A stretch of 58,505 nt of DNA from Prevotellaceae bacterium UBA1743 (GTDB lineage Bacteria > Bacteroidota > Bacteroidia > Bacteroidales > Bacteroidaceae), in contig DCHV01000050.1 in assembly GCA_002314945.1 (NCBI GenBank), positions 1 through 58,505 on the forward strand. The letters are read 5' to 3'. Below are positions 17,261 to 25,290 of the stretch, in pieces; the stretch's first letter is position 1; each line of letters opens with the position of its first letter. Made by a program: the position numbers and the translations under genes. The notes beneath the pieces are model-generated. The model was not told the DNA's origin. It saw only the letters and a list, made by a program, of their open reading frames with translations, and did no database searches.

Positions 17261-18082
17261 TCACTCACATTCGTAGAACCTCACCCAGTCGATATCCATA
17301 TAAGCCGGGAAAGATGCTCTGTCGATGTCGCGCAACCATGGATTTCCCACCTGCATATCGATCATCAAGTAGCAGGGCTCTCCAAATGGATATTGTCTGA
17401 ATCCCGCACTCTCCACACGAGGATAGGTAAACTTGCGTTTCCCATTCACGCTCCACACCAGTTTGTCGGGTAGAATTTCCATCGTATAGACGTTGTATTT
17501 GCCGCGTCGTATGCGAGCCGATTGCTTCGAGACGGGATCTTCTGTTTTCTTGTCAATCAAGGTATGGGAATTGTGAATCGTACACCACACGATGTCATCC
17601 GTATTATAGTATTCCATCACATCTATCTCGGCCTGCTCCTGATAACTGCGGCCGTTCCAATCATCTGGTCGTATCCAGATGGCAGGCCAGCACCCTTTCA
17701 CGCCCTTCATGCGTGCCCTCACCTCCACCTTTCCGTAGGTGAAAGTCTGCCTGTGACGCGTACTGATTCCTCCTGTCAGATAAGGCGCAGTGTCCTGGGG
17801 AGCAATACCATCATTTATGCGAGCATAGAGACGCAGATAACCATCCCGAAATTCATACAAGGTATCAAGCGAACTCATATATTTTCCCCATTCCGGCCAC
17901 ACACGGGCAATCTTATTCCAATGCCGGATATCGAGCGTCCTTTTATCGAAATTTTCTTCCCACACCAATCGATAGCGCACTTTCGAAGCCGCCTGCGCGT
18001 AATAACTCATCGTCAGTGCAACACATACTAACACTGCAATGGCAAAGCCAGCAAAATACCTTTTCCAATTCTTTTTCATCAT
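17261..18082 (-). CDS. Glycoside hydrolase family 16 (endo-beta-glucanase-like)
   Basis: A 273-residue exported enzyme. An N-terminal hydrophobic segment (about 9-27, FAGFAIAVLVCVALTMSYY) is a signal or anchor. The GH16 fold is clear: WEENFDKRTLDIRHW, TGGISTRHRQTFTYGKVEVRARM, and the catalytic motif EIDVMEY with nucleophile Glu 152, Asp 154 and acid/base Glu 157. GH16 enzymes hydrolyse beta-1,3/1,4-glucans, beta-galactans or related polymers. The subfamily is not fixed here. It is divergent from the GH30 gene across a 369-bp region with a phased repeat. A -7-like box TATCTTTG (18109-18102, minus strand) lies 19 bp upstream of the ATG. Confidence 0.88.
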   Translation of the reverse strand: MMKKNWKRYFAGFAIAVLVCVALTMSYYAQAASKVRYRLVWEENFDKRTLDIRHWNKIARVWPEWGKYMSSLDTLYEFRDGYLRLYARINDGIAPQDTAPYLTGGISTRHRQTFTYGKVEVRARMKGVKGCWPAIWIRPDDWNGRSYQEQAEIDVMEYYNTDDIVWCTIHNSHTLIDKKTEDPVSKQSARIRRGKYNVYTMEILPDKLVWSVNGKRKFTYPRVESAGFRQYPFGEPCYLMIDMQVGNPWLRDIDRASFPAYMDIDWVRFYECE

Positions 18083-18451
18083 AATTACTCAAAAACAAGT
18101 CCAAAGATACATCAAAAAAAGCAGTATTCCTGTGTTTTTTGAAAAAATTGAGGGAAAGAATATAAAATTTTCGCAAATACGCTCACAGATTTTCCGAGGA
18201 GTTATGAGAGATTTTTGCAGTTCCATCGAAAATCGTGTAACTACACGACTAAATTGGTGTAACTACACGGATTTTTTCTTGTAACTACACGACTAAATCC
18301 GTGTAGTTACAAGATTTTATTCATACATGGGAATTTCTGTGGTTTCACCGTGGAAATGACGGAAACATTGCATGGCATTTTTTTATTTCTACAGGCAGAA
18401 AATTCAGAAAATATAGTTAACTTTGTCCATTATTACATAACAGAAGCAAAT
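18083..18451. other. Divergent regulatory region between GH16 and GH30 genes
   Basis: This 369-bp stretch has no gene. It holds a -7-like box on the minus strand (TATCTTTG, 18102-18109) for GH16, a -7-like box on the plus strand (TAACTTTG, 18418-18425) for GH30, and the phased TGTAACTACACG array at 18236-18311. A 13-mer at 18189-18201 (ATTTTCCGAGGAG) is identical to 94-106, inside the first 22-bp unit near the left end of the window. Confidence 0.5.
18236..18311. repeat. Phased TGTAACTACACG array (three direct copies, one inverted)
   Basis: TGTAACTACACG lies at 18236, 18258 and 18280, exactly 22 bp apart, and its reverse complement lies at 18300-18311. The last two copies form a perfect 14-bp hairpin (18278-18291 with 18300-18313). 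Each copy is itself a near dyad (TGTA-AC-TACA), as expected for a dimeric DNA-binding protein. The placement between two divergent glycosidase genes suggests an operator array, though a REP-like repeat is an alternative. Confidence 0.75.
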
Positions 18452-19852
18452 ATGAGACAGAGATTGATGCTACTACTTTTCGCATGGATACTATTTTCTC
18501 CCATGCAAGCCGAAGATTTACGTATAGATACATCACGCCGCTGGCAGACGAACGAAGGATGGGGTGTGAGCCTGTGTTGGTGGGCCAATATGTGTGGTCG
18601 CTGGGATGATAAAAAGGTAGAGGAATTGGTCGATTGGCTCGTCTCTCCCAAAGGCCTCAACTACAACATTTTCCGATACAACATCGGCGGAGGGGATGAT
18701 CCTCAGAACCAACATTGTTCGCCCCATCACATGGGACGCGGAAAAGGGCTGAGAGCGGAAATGGAAGGTTTTCAGGACGAGCCTGGCGGCCTCTATCATT
18801 GGGAACGCGACGAAGCACAGAGACGTATCATGCTGATGATAAAGAAGAAGAGGCCTGACGCCATCTTCGAAGCATTCTCCAACAGTGCTCCATGGTGGAT
18901 GACCGAGAGCGGATGCGTAGGAGGAAACACCCCTGCCACAGCCGACAACCTGCGTCCTGATTGCTACGAAGCCTTCGCTCACTATCTGGTGGACGTATGC
19001 AAGCATTACAAGGAGGAATATGGTGTGGAGTTTACCACACTGGAACCCTTCAACGAACCTGTCACGGACTATTGGTATGCCAACGGCAGTCAGGAGGGAT
19101 GCCATTTCGGAGCCCCCGAACAAACGAGATTCATAAGGGTGCTGTATCCCATTCTGAAAGCAAGCGGGCTGAAAACAATTATCTCTGCCAGCGATGAAAC
19201 GAATGTGGAGACTTCCATACAAAGTCTGAACACCTATCGCAAAGAGGGCGTTCTCCCCCTCATCGGCCAATGGAATACACACACGTATAGCGGAAGTAAG
19301 GATGCAAAGGTGGAGTTGCAACGGCTTACCTCGGAATTAGGCATACACTTCTGGCAGAGCGAGACGGGAAATGGAGGAAACGGATTGCACGGCAACCTGA
19401 TGATGGCACAACGTCTGATGGAGGACCTGCGTCACATGAAACCTGCCGCTTGGCTGGATTGGCAATACGTAGAGGAAGGCAACGATCAGTGGTCGCTGGT
19501 ATTGACTGACAACACTTGGCACAACTTTCAGCGTCATCACAACTATTACGTACGCCAGCAGATTACGCGTTTCATTCCTGTAGGCTACACTTTTGTGGAG
19601 AGTTCCTCGGAACAGACGTTGGCTGCCATTTCGCCAAACGGGAAAGAACTGGTAATCGTAGCCCTGAATACAGAAAAGAAGACGCGCACGATGGAAGCCT
19701 CGCTCCCCCAGGTCAAAAAGGTGGAAAGTTACAGAACATCCAAAGACGAACTGGTGAAAAAGGTAAAGAGTGCACATCTGGACCACGGAACACTCACGAT
19801 GGAGCTTCCGCCACTAAGCATCACCACTTACGTGTGCAGACTGAGAAAATAG
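18452..19852 (+). CDS. Glycoside hydrolase family 30 (endo-beta-1,6-galactanase/glucanase-like)
   Basis: A 466-residue secreted glycosidase. Signal: MRQRLMLLLFAWILFSPMQAE. The catalytic (beta/alpha)8 barrel shows GWGVSLCWWANMCG, FRYNIGGGDDP, SNSAPWWMTESG, EPFNEPVTDYW (acid/base Glu about 202) and FWQSETGNGG (nucleophile Glu about 304), followed by the side beta-domain typical of GH30. The pattern resembles the GH30 endo-beta-1,6-galactanase group, but beta-1,6-glucan is also possible. The frame extends back to 18350, but the signal peptide fixes the start at 18452. It is convergent with the lipoprotein gene (10-bp gap). Confidence 0.88.
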   Translation: MRQRLMLLLFAWILFSPMQAEDLRIDTSRRWQTNEGWGVSLCWWANMCGRWDDKKVEELVDWLVSPKGLNYNIFRYNIGGGDDPQNQHCSPHHMGRGKGLRAEMEGFQDEPGGLYHWERDEAQRRIMLMIKKKRPDAIFEAFSNSAPWWMTESGCVGGNTPATADNLRPDCYEAFAHYLVDVCKHYKEEYGVEFTTLEPFNEPVTDYWYANGSQEGCHFGAPEQTRFIRVLYPILKASGLKTIISASDETNVETSIQSLNTYRKEGVLPLIGQWNTHTYSGSKDAKVELQRLTSELGIHFWQSETGNGGNGLHGNLMMAQRLMEDLRHMKPAAWLDWQYVEEGNDQWSLVLTDNTWHNFQRHHNYYVRQQITRFIPVGYTFVESSSEQTLAAISPNGKELVIVALNTEKKTRTMEASLPQVKKVESYRTSKDELVKKVKSAHLDHGTLTMELPPLSITTYVCRLRK

Positions 19853-19862
19853 AAGTAGGTCG

Positions 19863-20906
19863 TTATTGATTGTCCTCTGGCAAACTATATCTATCTACAA
19901 GCTGCAAAGAGGTCTTGATGAAGGGCACGTCAATAGCACCATTGTTGACGGTAGATGTCACACTTGGCTTCGTACCTTTTATCAAGGCATCCACAATTGA
20001 CACCGAGTTTTCAGCCATATTCTGAAGATTCTTGTTGATGGTCATAGCCACTTTGCCTTTCTGCAGATAAGACCTAATTTGCAAGATGTTGTCCTGTCCT
20101 GTAATGATAGGATAATCGACAATGGAAGGATTGTGAGCTTCGAGCGCATCCACCACGCCTATGGCACTCTCGTCATTGGGGCTGAGTATAAAATCAGGTT
20201 GGCTATCAGGATAATACTTTTTCAGACGTTCCCTGAAATTATCGGTTGCAGCTTTGATACTCCAATCTGAAATCGCGACGTCCTCGAAATTTACCAATCC
20301 ACTCTTCACAATGAGTTGACCATTATCTATATAAGGCTTGAGTTTATTGTATGCCCCCCTGTAGAAGCGGTATGAATTGTCGTCAGAGGAGGGACCTGCT
20401 AACATTTCGATTGTAGGAGATTGCTCATATAACAAAAGATACGCCGGCAGATAATCAAGCAGATAATCAGCCTGCATTTCGCCCACCTCTTCCCCATCGC
20501 AGGAAGAATAGTAATCCACATTATTATTGTCCAGAATCAGGCGGTCATGGCAAATCACGGTCACATCGGGATATTGCTCCAACAAATGCGACTCATTGAT
20601 GAGTCTGTAATCGATGGCTGTGATGATGATGTACTTACATCCCTCCTTCAGCATCTTCTTCAATTGTTCCACTTGTTGTTCAGCTCCAGAAGCAACGCTC
20701 GACTGATGCGATATATTCTTTACTGTCAATGCTTCGCTCAGGTATCTGAGATCTTCTGAAATTCTGGGAATCAGAAAAATAGAAGGAAGCAATATGGCAA
20801 CCTTGTTTTCCTCTTGTGGTTTCTCTTCTTCTTCACCCGAACCACACGCACAAAGCATTCCAGTGAGGAATGCGAGCAAAACACACATTTTCGAAATACG
20901 ATTCAT
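19863..20906 (-). CDS. Stand-alone sugar-binding-type lipoprotein (periplasmic binding protein fold)
   Basis: A 347-residue type I periplasmic-binding-protein fold (Peripla_BP_4 / ribose-binding type). It has a lipoprotein signal MNRISKMCVLLAFLTGMLCAC with the lipid-modified Cys at 21. The mature protein starts CGSGEEEEK. Fold blocks: KVAILLPSIFLIPRISEDLRYL, CKYIIITAIDYRLINESHLLEQYPDVTVICHDRLI, DFILSPNDESAIGVVDALEAH, PIITGQDNILQIRSYLQKGKVAMTI. No ABC permease or ATPase genes accompany it, so it may be a surface capture protein or a sensor partner rather than a transporter component. It is a single-gene unit with its own promoter. Confidence 0.8.
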   Translation of the reverse strand: MNRISKMCVLLAFLTGMLCACGSGEEEEKPQEENKVAILLPSIFLIPRISEDLRYLSEALTVKNISHQSSVASGAEQQVEQLKKMLKEGCKYIIITAIDYRLINESHLLEQYPDVTVICHDRLILDNNNVDYYSSCDGEEVGEMQADYLLDYLPAYLLLYEQSPTIEMLAGPSSDDNSYRFYRGAYNKLKPYIDNGQLIVKSGLVNFEDVAISDWSIKAATDNFRERLKKYYPDSQPDFILSPNDESAIGVVDALEAHNPSIVDYPIITGQDNILQIRSYLQKGKVAMTINKNLQNMAENSVSIVDALIKGTKPSVTSTVNNGAIDVPFIKTSLQLVDRYSLPEDNQ

Positions 20907-20929
20907 ACCTTGATTTTATCTAATGAATG

Positions 20930-20961
20930 CAAAAGTACAGAAAACTATCGGATTGAGCAAA
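20930..20961 (-). promoter_or_regulatory. Consensus promoter of the binding lipoprotein gene
   Basis: On the minus strand TTTG (20961-20958), 20 bp, TACTTTTG (20937-20930): a perfect match to the Bacteroidetes TTTG-N19-21-TAnnTTTG consensus, giving a leader of about 20 nt before the ATG at 20906. Confidence 0.75.
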
Positions 20962-20991
20962 AAAAGAGACAGAAAACCACCCGTAAAACCA

Positions 20992-22251
20992 TCAACGAGG
21001 TTCCTTCACCAACGCACTGACGACAAAGGTGACAAGGCAGAATGCCATGATGGCCAGGAAGAACTGGCTATATCCCATACTGTCTGACATCCATCCCGAG
21101 ACCATGCCAGGAAGCATGGCTCCGCCCAAGAACTGGAATGCGGTGCAAATGGAGAATACCGAAGTGCTACGTTCACCGCGAGAGAACTGTACGAGGAATA
21201 GCGTATAGGCTGCAAATCCGAGGCCATAGCCTATCTGTTCGAAACAAATACAACTGCCCGTTATCCACAACGAGGCTGGTTGCGTATAACTCAGATACAC
21301 ATACACTATATCGGGCAATGTAAAACAACATACCAAAGGCCAGAGACAACGGCGGAAACCATAGCGCGACACGAGCCAGCCTCCCAACAAACCACCTCCC
21401 AACAAACCGATTACGCCAAGTGTGCCATACAAAAATCCGTAATCCACATTACTCAAGCCCAAGCCGCCTTCCTCCACACTGCGTTTCAGGAAGAGGGGAA
21501 CAATCTTGGTGAGGAGTCCTTCTGGCAGACGAAACAGGAGAATGAAGCACATCGCCTGTATCACTTGAGGCTTTCTGAACAAGACGACAAAGGTACGCGA
21601 AAAATCCTTCATGACCGAGGTGGCAGTTATTCTCTCATTCTGCACGACACGCGGCTGTTCCACCACAGGTAGTGCCTTGGCATGATAGGCAAAAAGAAGG
21701 AGCATACAGATAGCCACTACACATACGGCTATCGACCAGGCTCCAGGGATGCCCATTCCCTGTTGCTGCAGGAAGCCAGCCAACATTACCAAACCTCCCT
21801 GGCCGACAACCATGCCAATGCGATAGAAGGTGTTGCGCACGCCTACATAGAGTTCCTGATCACGTTTCTCCAACCCGAGGATGTAGAATCCATCTGCCGA
21901 CACATCGTGTGTAGCACTACCGAAAGCGACAAGCATAAACAAGGCCAGCGATGCCTGCAACCAAAGGTTTGTAGGGAGTGTGAGTGCGACCATTCCTAAT
22001 GAAGCGCCTACAAAAAGTTGCATGGCAAGTACCCACCATCGTTTGGTGAAATAGCTATCGATGAAAGGGCTCCACAATGGTTTGATGACCCAGGGAAGAC
22101 CGAGCCAACTTGTATAGAGCGCAATTTGTGTATCAGTAAGTCCCATATCTTGATACAGGACGACCGACATCAGCATAACGACAGCATAAGGAAGCGATTC
22201 GCCCAGATACAGGGTAGGAATCCAACAGAAGGGTTTTTGTTTCATTCTCAA
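20992..22251 (-). CDS. AmpG-like major facilitator transporter
   Basis: A 419-residue inner-membrane transporter with about 12 hydrophobic helices. The start, WIPTLYLGESLPYAVVMLMSVVLYQDMGL, and LPWVIKPLWSPFIDSYFTKRWWVLAMQ are typical of the AmpG / acetyl-CoA-transporter branch of the MFS. AmpG proteins import anhydromuropeptides for peptidoglycan recycling; Bacteroidales carry several related proteins of unproved substrate. It is the last gene of the minus-strand operon, 5 bp after the type IX plug gene. MKQKP at 22245 is an alternative start. Confidence 0.78.
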   Translation of the reverse strand: MRMKQKPFCWIPTLYLGESLPYAVVMLMSVVLYQDMGLTDTQIALYTSWLGLPWVIKPLWSPFIDSYFTKRWWVLAMQLFVGASLGMVALTLPTNLWLQASLALFMLVAFGSATHDVSADGFYILGLEKRDQELYVGVRNTFYRIGMVVGQGGLVMLAGFLQQQGMGIPGAWSIAVCVVAICMLLLFAYHAKALPVVEQPRVVQNERITATSVMKDFSRTFVVLFRKPQVIQAMCFILLFRLPEGLLTKIVPLFLKRSVEEGGLGLSNVDYGFLYGTLGVIGLLGGGLLGGWLVSRYGFRRCLWPLVCCFTLPDIVYVYLSYTQPASLWITGSCICFEQIGYGLGFAAYTLFLVQFSRGERSTSVFSICTAFQFLGGAMLPGMVSGWMSDSMGYSQFFLAIMAFCLVTFVVSALVKEPR

Positions 22252-22256
22252 TCAGG

Positions 22257-23504
22257 TTATTTTGTATTCCCCGTATGCACCGAGGAATACCCCACCAAGC
22301 GATCTGCACGACCTCCCTGGGGATGATAATACACAAATGCGGAGTATTCGTTCTCCGTCTCATAGAAATCACCCATCGTGCGCGACGTGGCACCATCCTC
22401 CTGCACATACTGGTAGTCGTAATAACCTTGTTTCAGCAGAACTGCCACCTCGTACTGATGGTTCAATTCATCATATTCCATCTTGCATTCCGGATCAAAC
22501 GCGCCGTTGGTCCAGTTGCCACTCACATATACATCGCCTCCCTGCAAACGAGGTGTCTGCAAAATAAAGTGAACCCACACGTATTCGGCAGTAATGGCAT
22601 CGTCCTGATCGTCGCTGCTTCGGAGTACGTAGGTACCATTGCGGTCTTCGTCGTAATCGTAGTTGCCAGCAGGCTTCGTAGGAAAGAGGGTGGCGTGGTG
22701 ATATGGATCAAACCAATCCATACGTTCTACTCCCATGGCAGTGCGTCGGATATCGAGAATTTCAAATTTATGAAACTCACAACCAGCAGGGAAGATGAGT
22801 TGGCGATTGTGGGTAAATTCTATCCCCTGTGTATTGCGTATATTTGCTTCGGGGCGCCATACACTATTGTCCCACCTGCGATTCTGCATCACTCGCACCA
22901 TGATTTCCTGAGCAGGATCCGTCACACTGAGTGCGCCATACCCTACCCCAAGTGTCACTTGCTGATTGCCCTTGTTGAAATCCACGTCCGTATTACTGCT
23001 CACCGACATTCGGATGGCAGCCTGCGTCTCCGTAATCATGAAGCAAGCCTCCAAGACAGGATTTTCCTCCCAGTCTTCCCCATCCTCGTAAATCAAGATG
23101 CGATAATTGCCACTGATGCGGAAATTGACATCTTCGTTGGGGAAGCGCACGGAATAATGAGTATATAGTTGCAGCGTGTTGAAACTCTTGGTATAGTCCT
23201 CCACTGGCCTGTCGTTGCTACCCTGTAGATAGTCCGCCTCGAAGATGCCATCCGAGGGAGTCCAATCTGCGTTGCAATGCTGAATGTGGTACTGGTAGCG
23301 GTGATATTCGTGGCTCATCTGATCCCACGAAACCTCGAAATGCTGATGTTTCCCCATCTGCAGAACAGGAGGCAGCAACGGATTTTCCTCTACCACCAGT
23401 TGCAGAGTGCGGATGTCCTCATCATAGATTATCTGCTGTTGTGCCTTGCCTGGCAATCCAACAAAGGAAAGACATACGAGCAAGCAACTACATATCTTTC
23501 TCAT
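22257..23504 (-). CDS. Type IX secretion system plug protein (DUF5103)
   Basis: A 415-residue exported protein. Signal peptide MRKICSCLLVCLSFVGLPGKA. The mature part begins IIYDEDIRTLQLVVEENPLLPPVLQMG and continues with HRYQYHIQHCNADWTPSDGIFEADYLQG, VRFPNEDVNFRISGNYRILIYED and GGDVYVSGNWTNG, the pattern of the DUF5103 family, later identified as the periplasmic plug that seals the SprA translocon of the type IX secretion system. The gene is usually single-copy and conserved in Bacteroidetes. No other type IX genes are in the window. It lies 9 bp after the dehydrogenase gene in the same operon. Confidence 0.85.
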   Translation of the reverse strand: MRKICSCLLVCLSFVGLPGKAQQQIIYDEDIRTLQLVVEENPLLPPVLQMGKHQHFEVSWDQMSHEYHRYQYHIQHCNADWTPSDGIFEADYLQGSNDRPVEDYTKSFNTLQLYTHYSVRFPNEDVNFRISGNYRILIYEDGEDWEENPVLEACFMITETQAAIRMSVSSNTDVDFNKGNQQVTLGVGYGALSVTDPAQEIMVRVMQNRRWDNSVWRPEANIRNTQGIEFTHNRQLIFPAGCEFHKFEILDIRRTAMGVERMDWFDPYHHATLFPTKPAGNYDYDEDRNGTYVLRSSDDQDDAITAEYVWVHFILQTPRLQGGDVYVSGNWTNGAFDPECKMEYDELNHQYEVAVLLKQGYYDYQYVQEDGATSRTMGDFYETENEYSAFVYYHPQGGRADRLVGYSSVHTGNTK

Positions 23505-23513
23505 ATCCCTATT

Positions 23514-24476
23514 TCAATTATTTACGACATTCTTCGGATTTCCTTCCAAGTAAGCCTGGATATTCTCCGTGCAAATGGTCATCAGACGCTGACGTGCTTC
23601 CAGCGTAGCCCATGCAATATGAGGAGTGAGCCATACTCGGGGAGCAGAAAGCAGCGGATTATCTGAAGCGGGAGGTTCCACCGACAACACATCAGCAGCA
23701 AAGGCTCCCAGCCGATTCTCACGCAACGCATCTGCCACAGCCTCTTCGTCCACCAATGGACCGCGTCCTGTATTGATGAGGATGGCAGTCGGCTTCATCC
23801 AACTCAGCGTCTTTTCCGATATCAGATGATGAGTCGTATCTGTCAGTGGACAATGCAGAGTCACTACATCACTTTGCCGGAACAGTTCTTCCATACTCAC
23901 CTTCTCCACATACGCAGGCAGGGCTGAGGCATCTTTGCTCGAACTTGTCACCACCCTCATGCCGAAAGCGTCGGCAATACGGGCCACGGCCATTCCGATA
24001 CGTCCCATTCCTATGATTCCCATGGTGTGCCCGCTCAATTCCATCAGAGAGGTGTCAGTATAGCAGAAATCAGGGCACCTACTCCAAGCCTCTTCCTCGC
24101 GTATCTGACGTGCGTAGTGTCCTACTCTGTTGGTGATATGCAGCAGATGTGCAAACACCATCTGAGCCACCGACGATGTGCTGTAGGCAGGTATGTTCGT
24201 CACTATGATGCCACATCGGCGGGCAGCCTCGGTATCCACCACATTGTATCCAGTGGCAAGCACTCCCACATAGCGTAGCGTAGGTGACAGTTGTTCCAAA
24301 GTGGCAGCATTCAGCACCACTTTGTTGGTCAGTACTATTTCAGCACCTTGGCAACGTGTCAGTACCTCGTCTGCCGAAGTGCGGTCATATACCTGAAACT
24401 CTCCCAGACGTGCAATGCCTTCCCACGACAGGTCACCTGGATTCAGGGTATAGCCGTCCAACACTACAATCTTCAT
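23514..24476 (-). CDS. D-2-hydroxyacid dehydrogenase (glycerate-dehydrogenase-like)
   Basis: A 320-residue NAD(P)-dependent oxidoreductase. It has the Rossmann motif TMGIIGMGRIGMAVARIADAFGM, the substrate-binding Arg in LINTGRGPLVDEEAVADAL and the catalytic His in VWLTPHIAWAT. It would reduce a 2-keto acid such as hydroxypyruvate or glyoxylate to the D-2-hydroxyacid. The start at 24476 (MKIVVLDGYTLNPGDLSWEG) matches the family and overlaps the stop of the PqqD gene by 4 bp. The frame extends upstream to 24503, but only inside pqqD. Metabolic reason for sitting in this operon is unclear. Confidence 0.87.
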   Translation of the reverse strand: MKIVVLDGYTLNPGDLSWEGIARLGEFQVYDRTSADEVLTRCQGAEIVLTNKVVLNAATLEQLSPTLRYVGVLATGYNVVDTEAARRCGIIVTNIPAYSTSSVAQMVFAHLLHITNRVGHYARQIREEEAWSRCPDFCYTDTSLMELSGHTMGIIGMGRIGMAVARIADAFGMRVVTSSSKDASALPAYVEKVSMEELFRQSDVVTLHCPLTDTTHHLISEKTLSWMKPTAILINTGRGPLVDEEAVADALRENRLGAFAADVLSVEPPASDNPLLSAPRVWLTPHIAWATLEARQRLMTICTENIQAYLEGNPKNVVNN

Positions 24477-24745
24477 TCTTCCACCAGTCCAATATTGATC
24501 CATTCCTCAATCATTGCCTCGGCGTCTTTCAGAGCAGTTTCAGCATCCACCTCATATTCCTTCATCAACGCATCGGCTAATGTCTGAGCTGTGAAATCGC
24601 CTGCCTTCCCTGCCGCTTCCCACATCACGTTGGCCGTCTCGTTGAAATTGACAACTTTGCTGAAGTCTATGTTATTTTCACCAGAGGCCACCAAGATGTT
24701 CTCTTGGCAGACATTGTGCATCTTGAATCCTGTCTTTAGTCTCAT
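24473..24745 (-). CDS. PqqD-family peptide-binding (RRE) protein
   Basis: A 90-residue protein of the PqqD fold (Pfam PF05402): a beta-hairpin region KMHNVCQENILVASGENNIDFSKVVNFNETANVMWEAAG, then helices FTAQTLADALMKEYEVDAETALKDAEAMIEEWINIGLVEE. PqqD proteins are RiPP recognition elements that bind a precursor peptide's leader and deliver it to a modifying enzyme, normally a radical-SAM protein. No radical-SAM gene is present here. Instead the neighbours are an HprK-like ATPase and a Sec11-like peptidase. It lies 8 bp after the peptidase gene and overlaps the dehydrogenase gene by 4 bp. Confidence 0.82.
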   Translation of the reverse strand: MRLKTGFKMHNVCQENILVASGENNIDFSKVVNFNETANVMWEAAGKAGDFTAQTLADALMKEYEVDAETALKDAEAMIEEWINIGLVEE

Positions 24746-24753
24746 AATGTATC

Positions 24754-25290
24754 TTATATAAATGATTTGTAAATTAGCAAGAGGAAGCGGCGGATGGGGC
24801 GCAATCTACGCCACAGACGGATATTGCGGCACAGGTTTCTGTCATCGGCCGTGATCACCCGATTCGGACGGATGTATTCTACAACGGTGCCACACACATC
24901 CTGTCTGCGACAATGTTCCACACCACGCAGATTGCCATCACCCTGAAGCGTTACCTCATCACCTTCTATGCAGATGATACGGTGCAATACATAGTGTCCC
25001 GGGGAAAGTTGAGCCAGAACGGCATCTCCTATTGACAAATGGGTCGCTGGAGCCAGTTTCACACGATCCCTGTCACATTCTATGAAGGGGCGCATACTAT
25101 AACCTTTCACCCAGATTATTGCAGTTTTACCCTCCTGTAACGACTCATTTACAAGGCCCAACAAAACCTCGTTGCGAATCTCGCACTTGGGTTCTGTAGA
25201 AACCACTCCGTTTCTGCGACTATACCGCCTGCGAAAAGGAGTGAAGAGAAGGCGGAGAATACCTTTTACAAGATTTTTCACGCGTTTCAT
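24754..25290 (-). CDS. S24/S26-family signal-peptidase-like protease
   Basis: A 178-residue protein with a peptidase S24/S26 fold. The motif IIWVKGYSMRPFIECDRDRVKL carries the nucleophile Ser 65, and GHYVLHRIICIEGDEVTLQGDGN carries His 103 and Asp 118, the Ser-His-Asp arrangement of Sec11/archaeal-type signal peptidases rather than the Ser-Lys pair of LepB. There is a basic N-terminus and a weak hydrophobic C-terminal helix (RPIRRFLLLIYKSFI) in place of the usual N-terminal anchor. It may remove a leader or process an exported peptide in connection with the PqqD and HprK-like partners. Its start overlaps the HprK-like stop (ATGA). Confidence 0.78.
   Translation of the reverse strand: MKRVKNLVKGILRLLFTPFRRRYSRRNGVVSTEPKCEIRNEVLLGLVNESLQEGKTAIIWVKGYSMRPFIECDRDRVKLAPATHLSIGDAVLAQLSPGHYVLHRIICIEGDEVTLQGDGNLRGVEHCRRQDVCGTVVEYIRPNRVITADDRNLCRNIRLWRRLRPIRRFLLLIYKSFI

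Noticed and set aside
18236..18311. CRISPR-like array
   Set aside because: Only four short copies with 10-bp gaps, one inverted, and no cas genes; spacers are not unique sequence of normal length.
22275..23168. Plus-strand open frame antisense to the DUF5103 gene
   Set aside because: Its long frame is a shadow of the strongly coding minus-strand gene; no motif or signal supports it.
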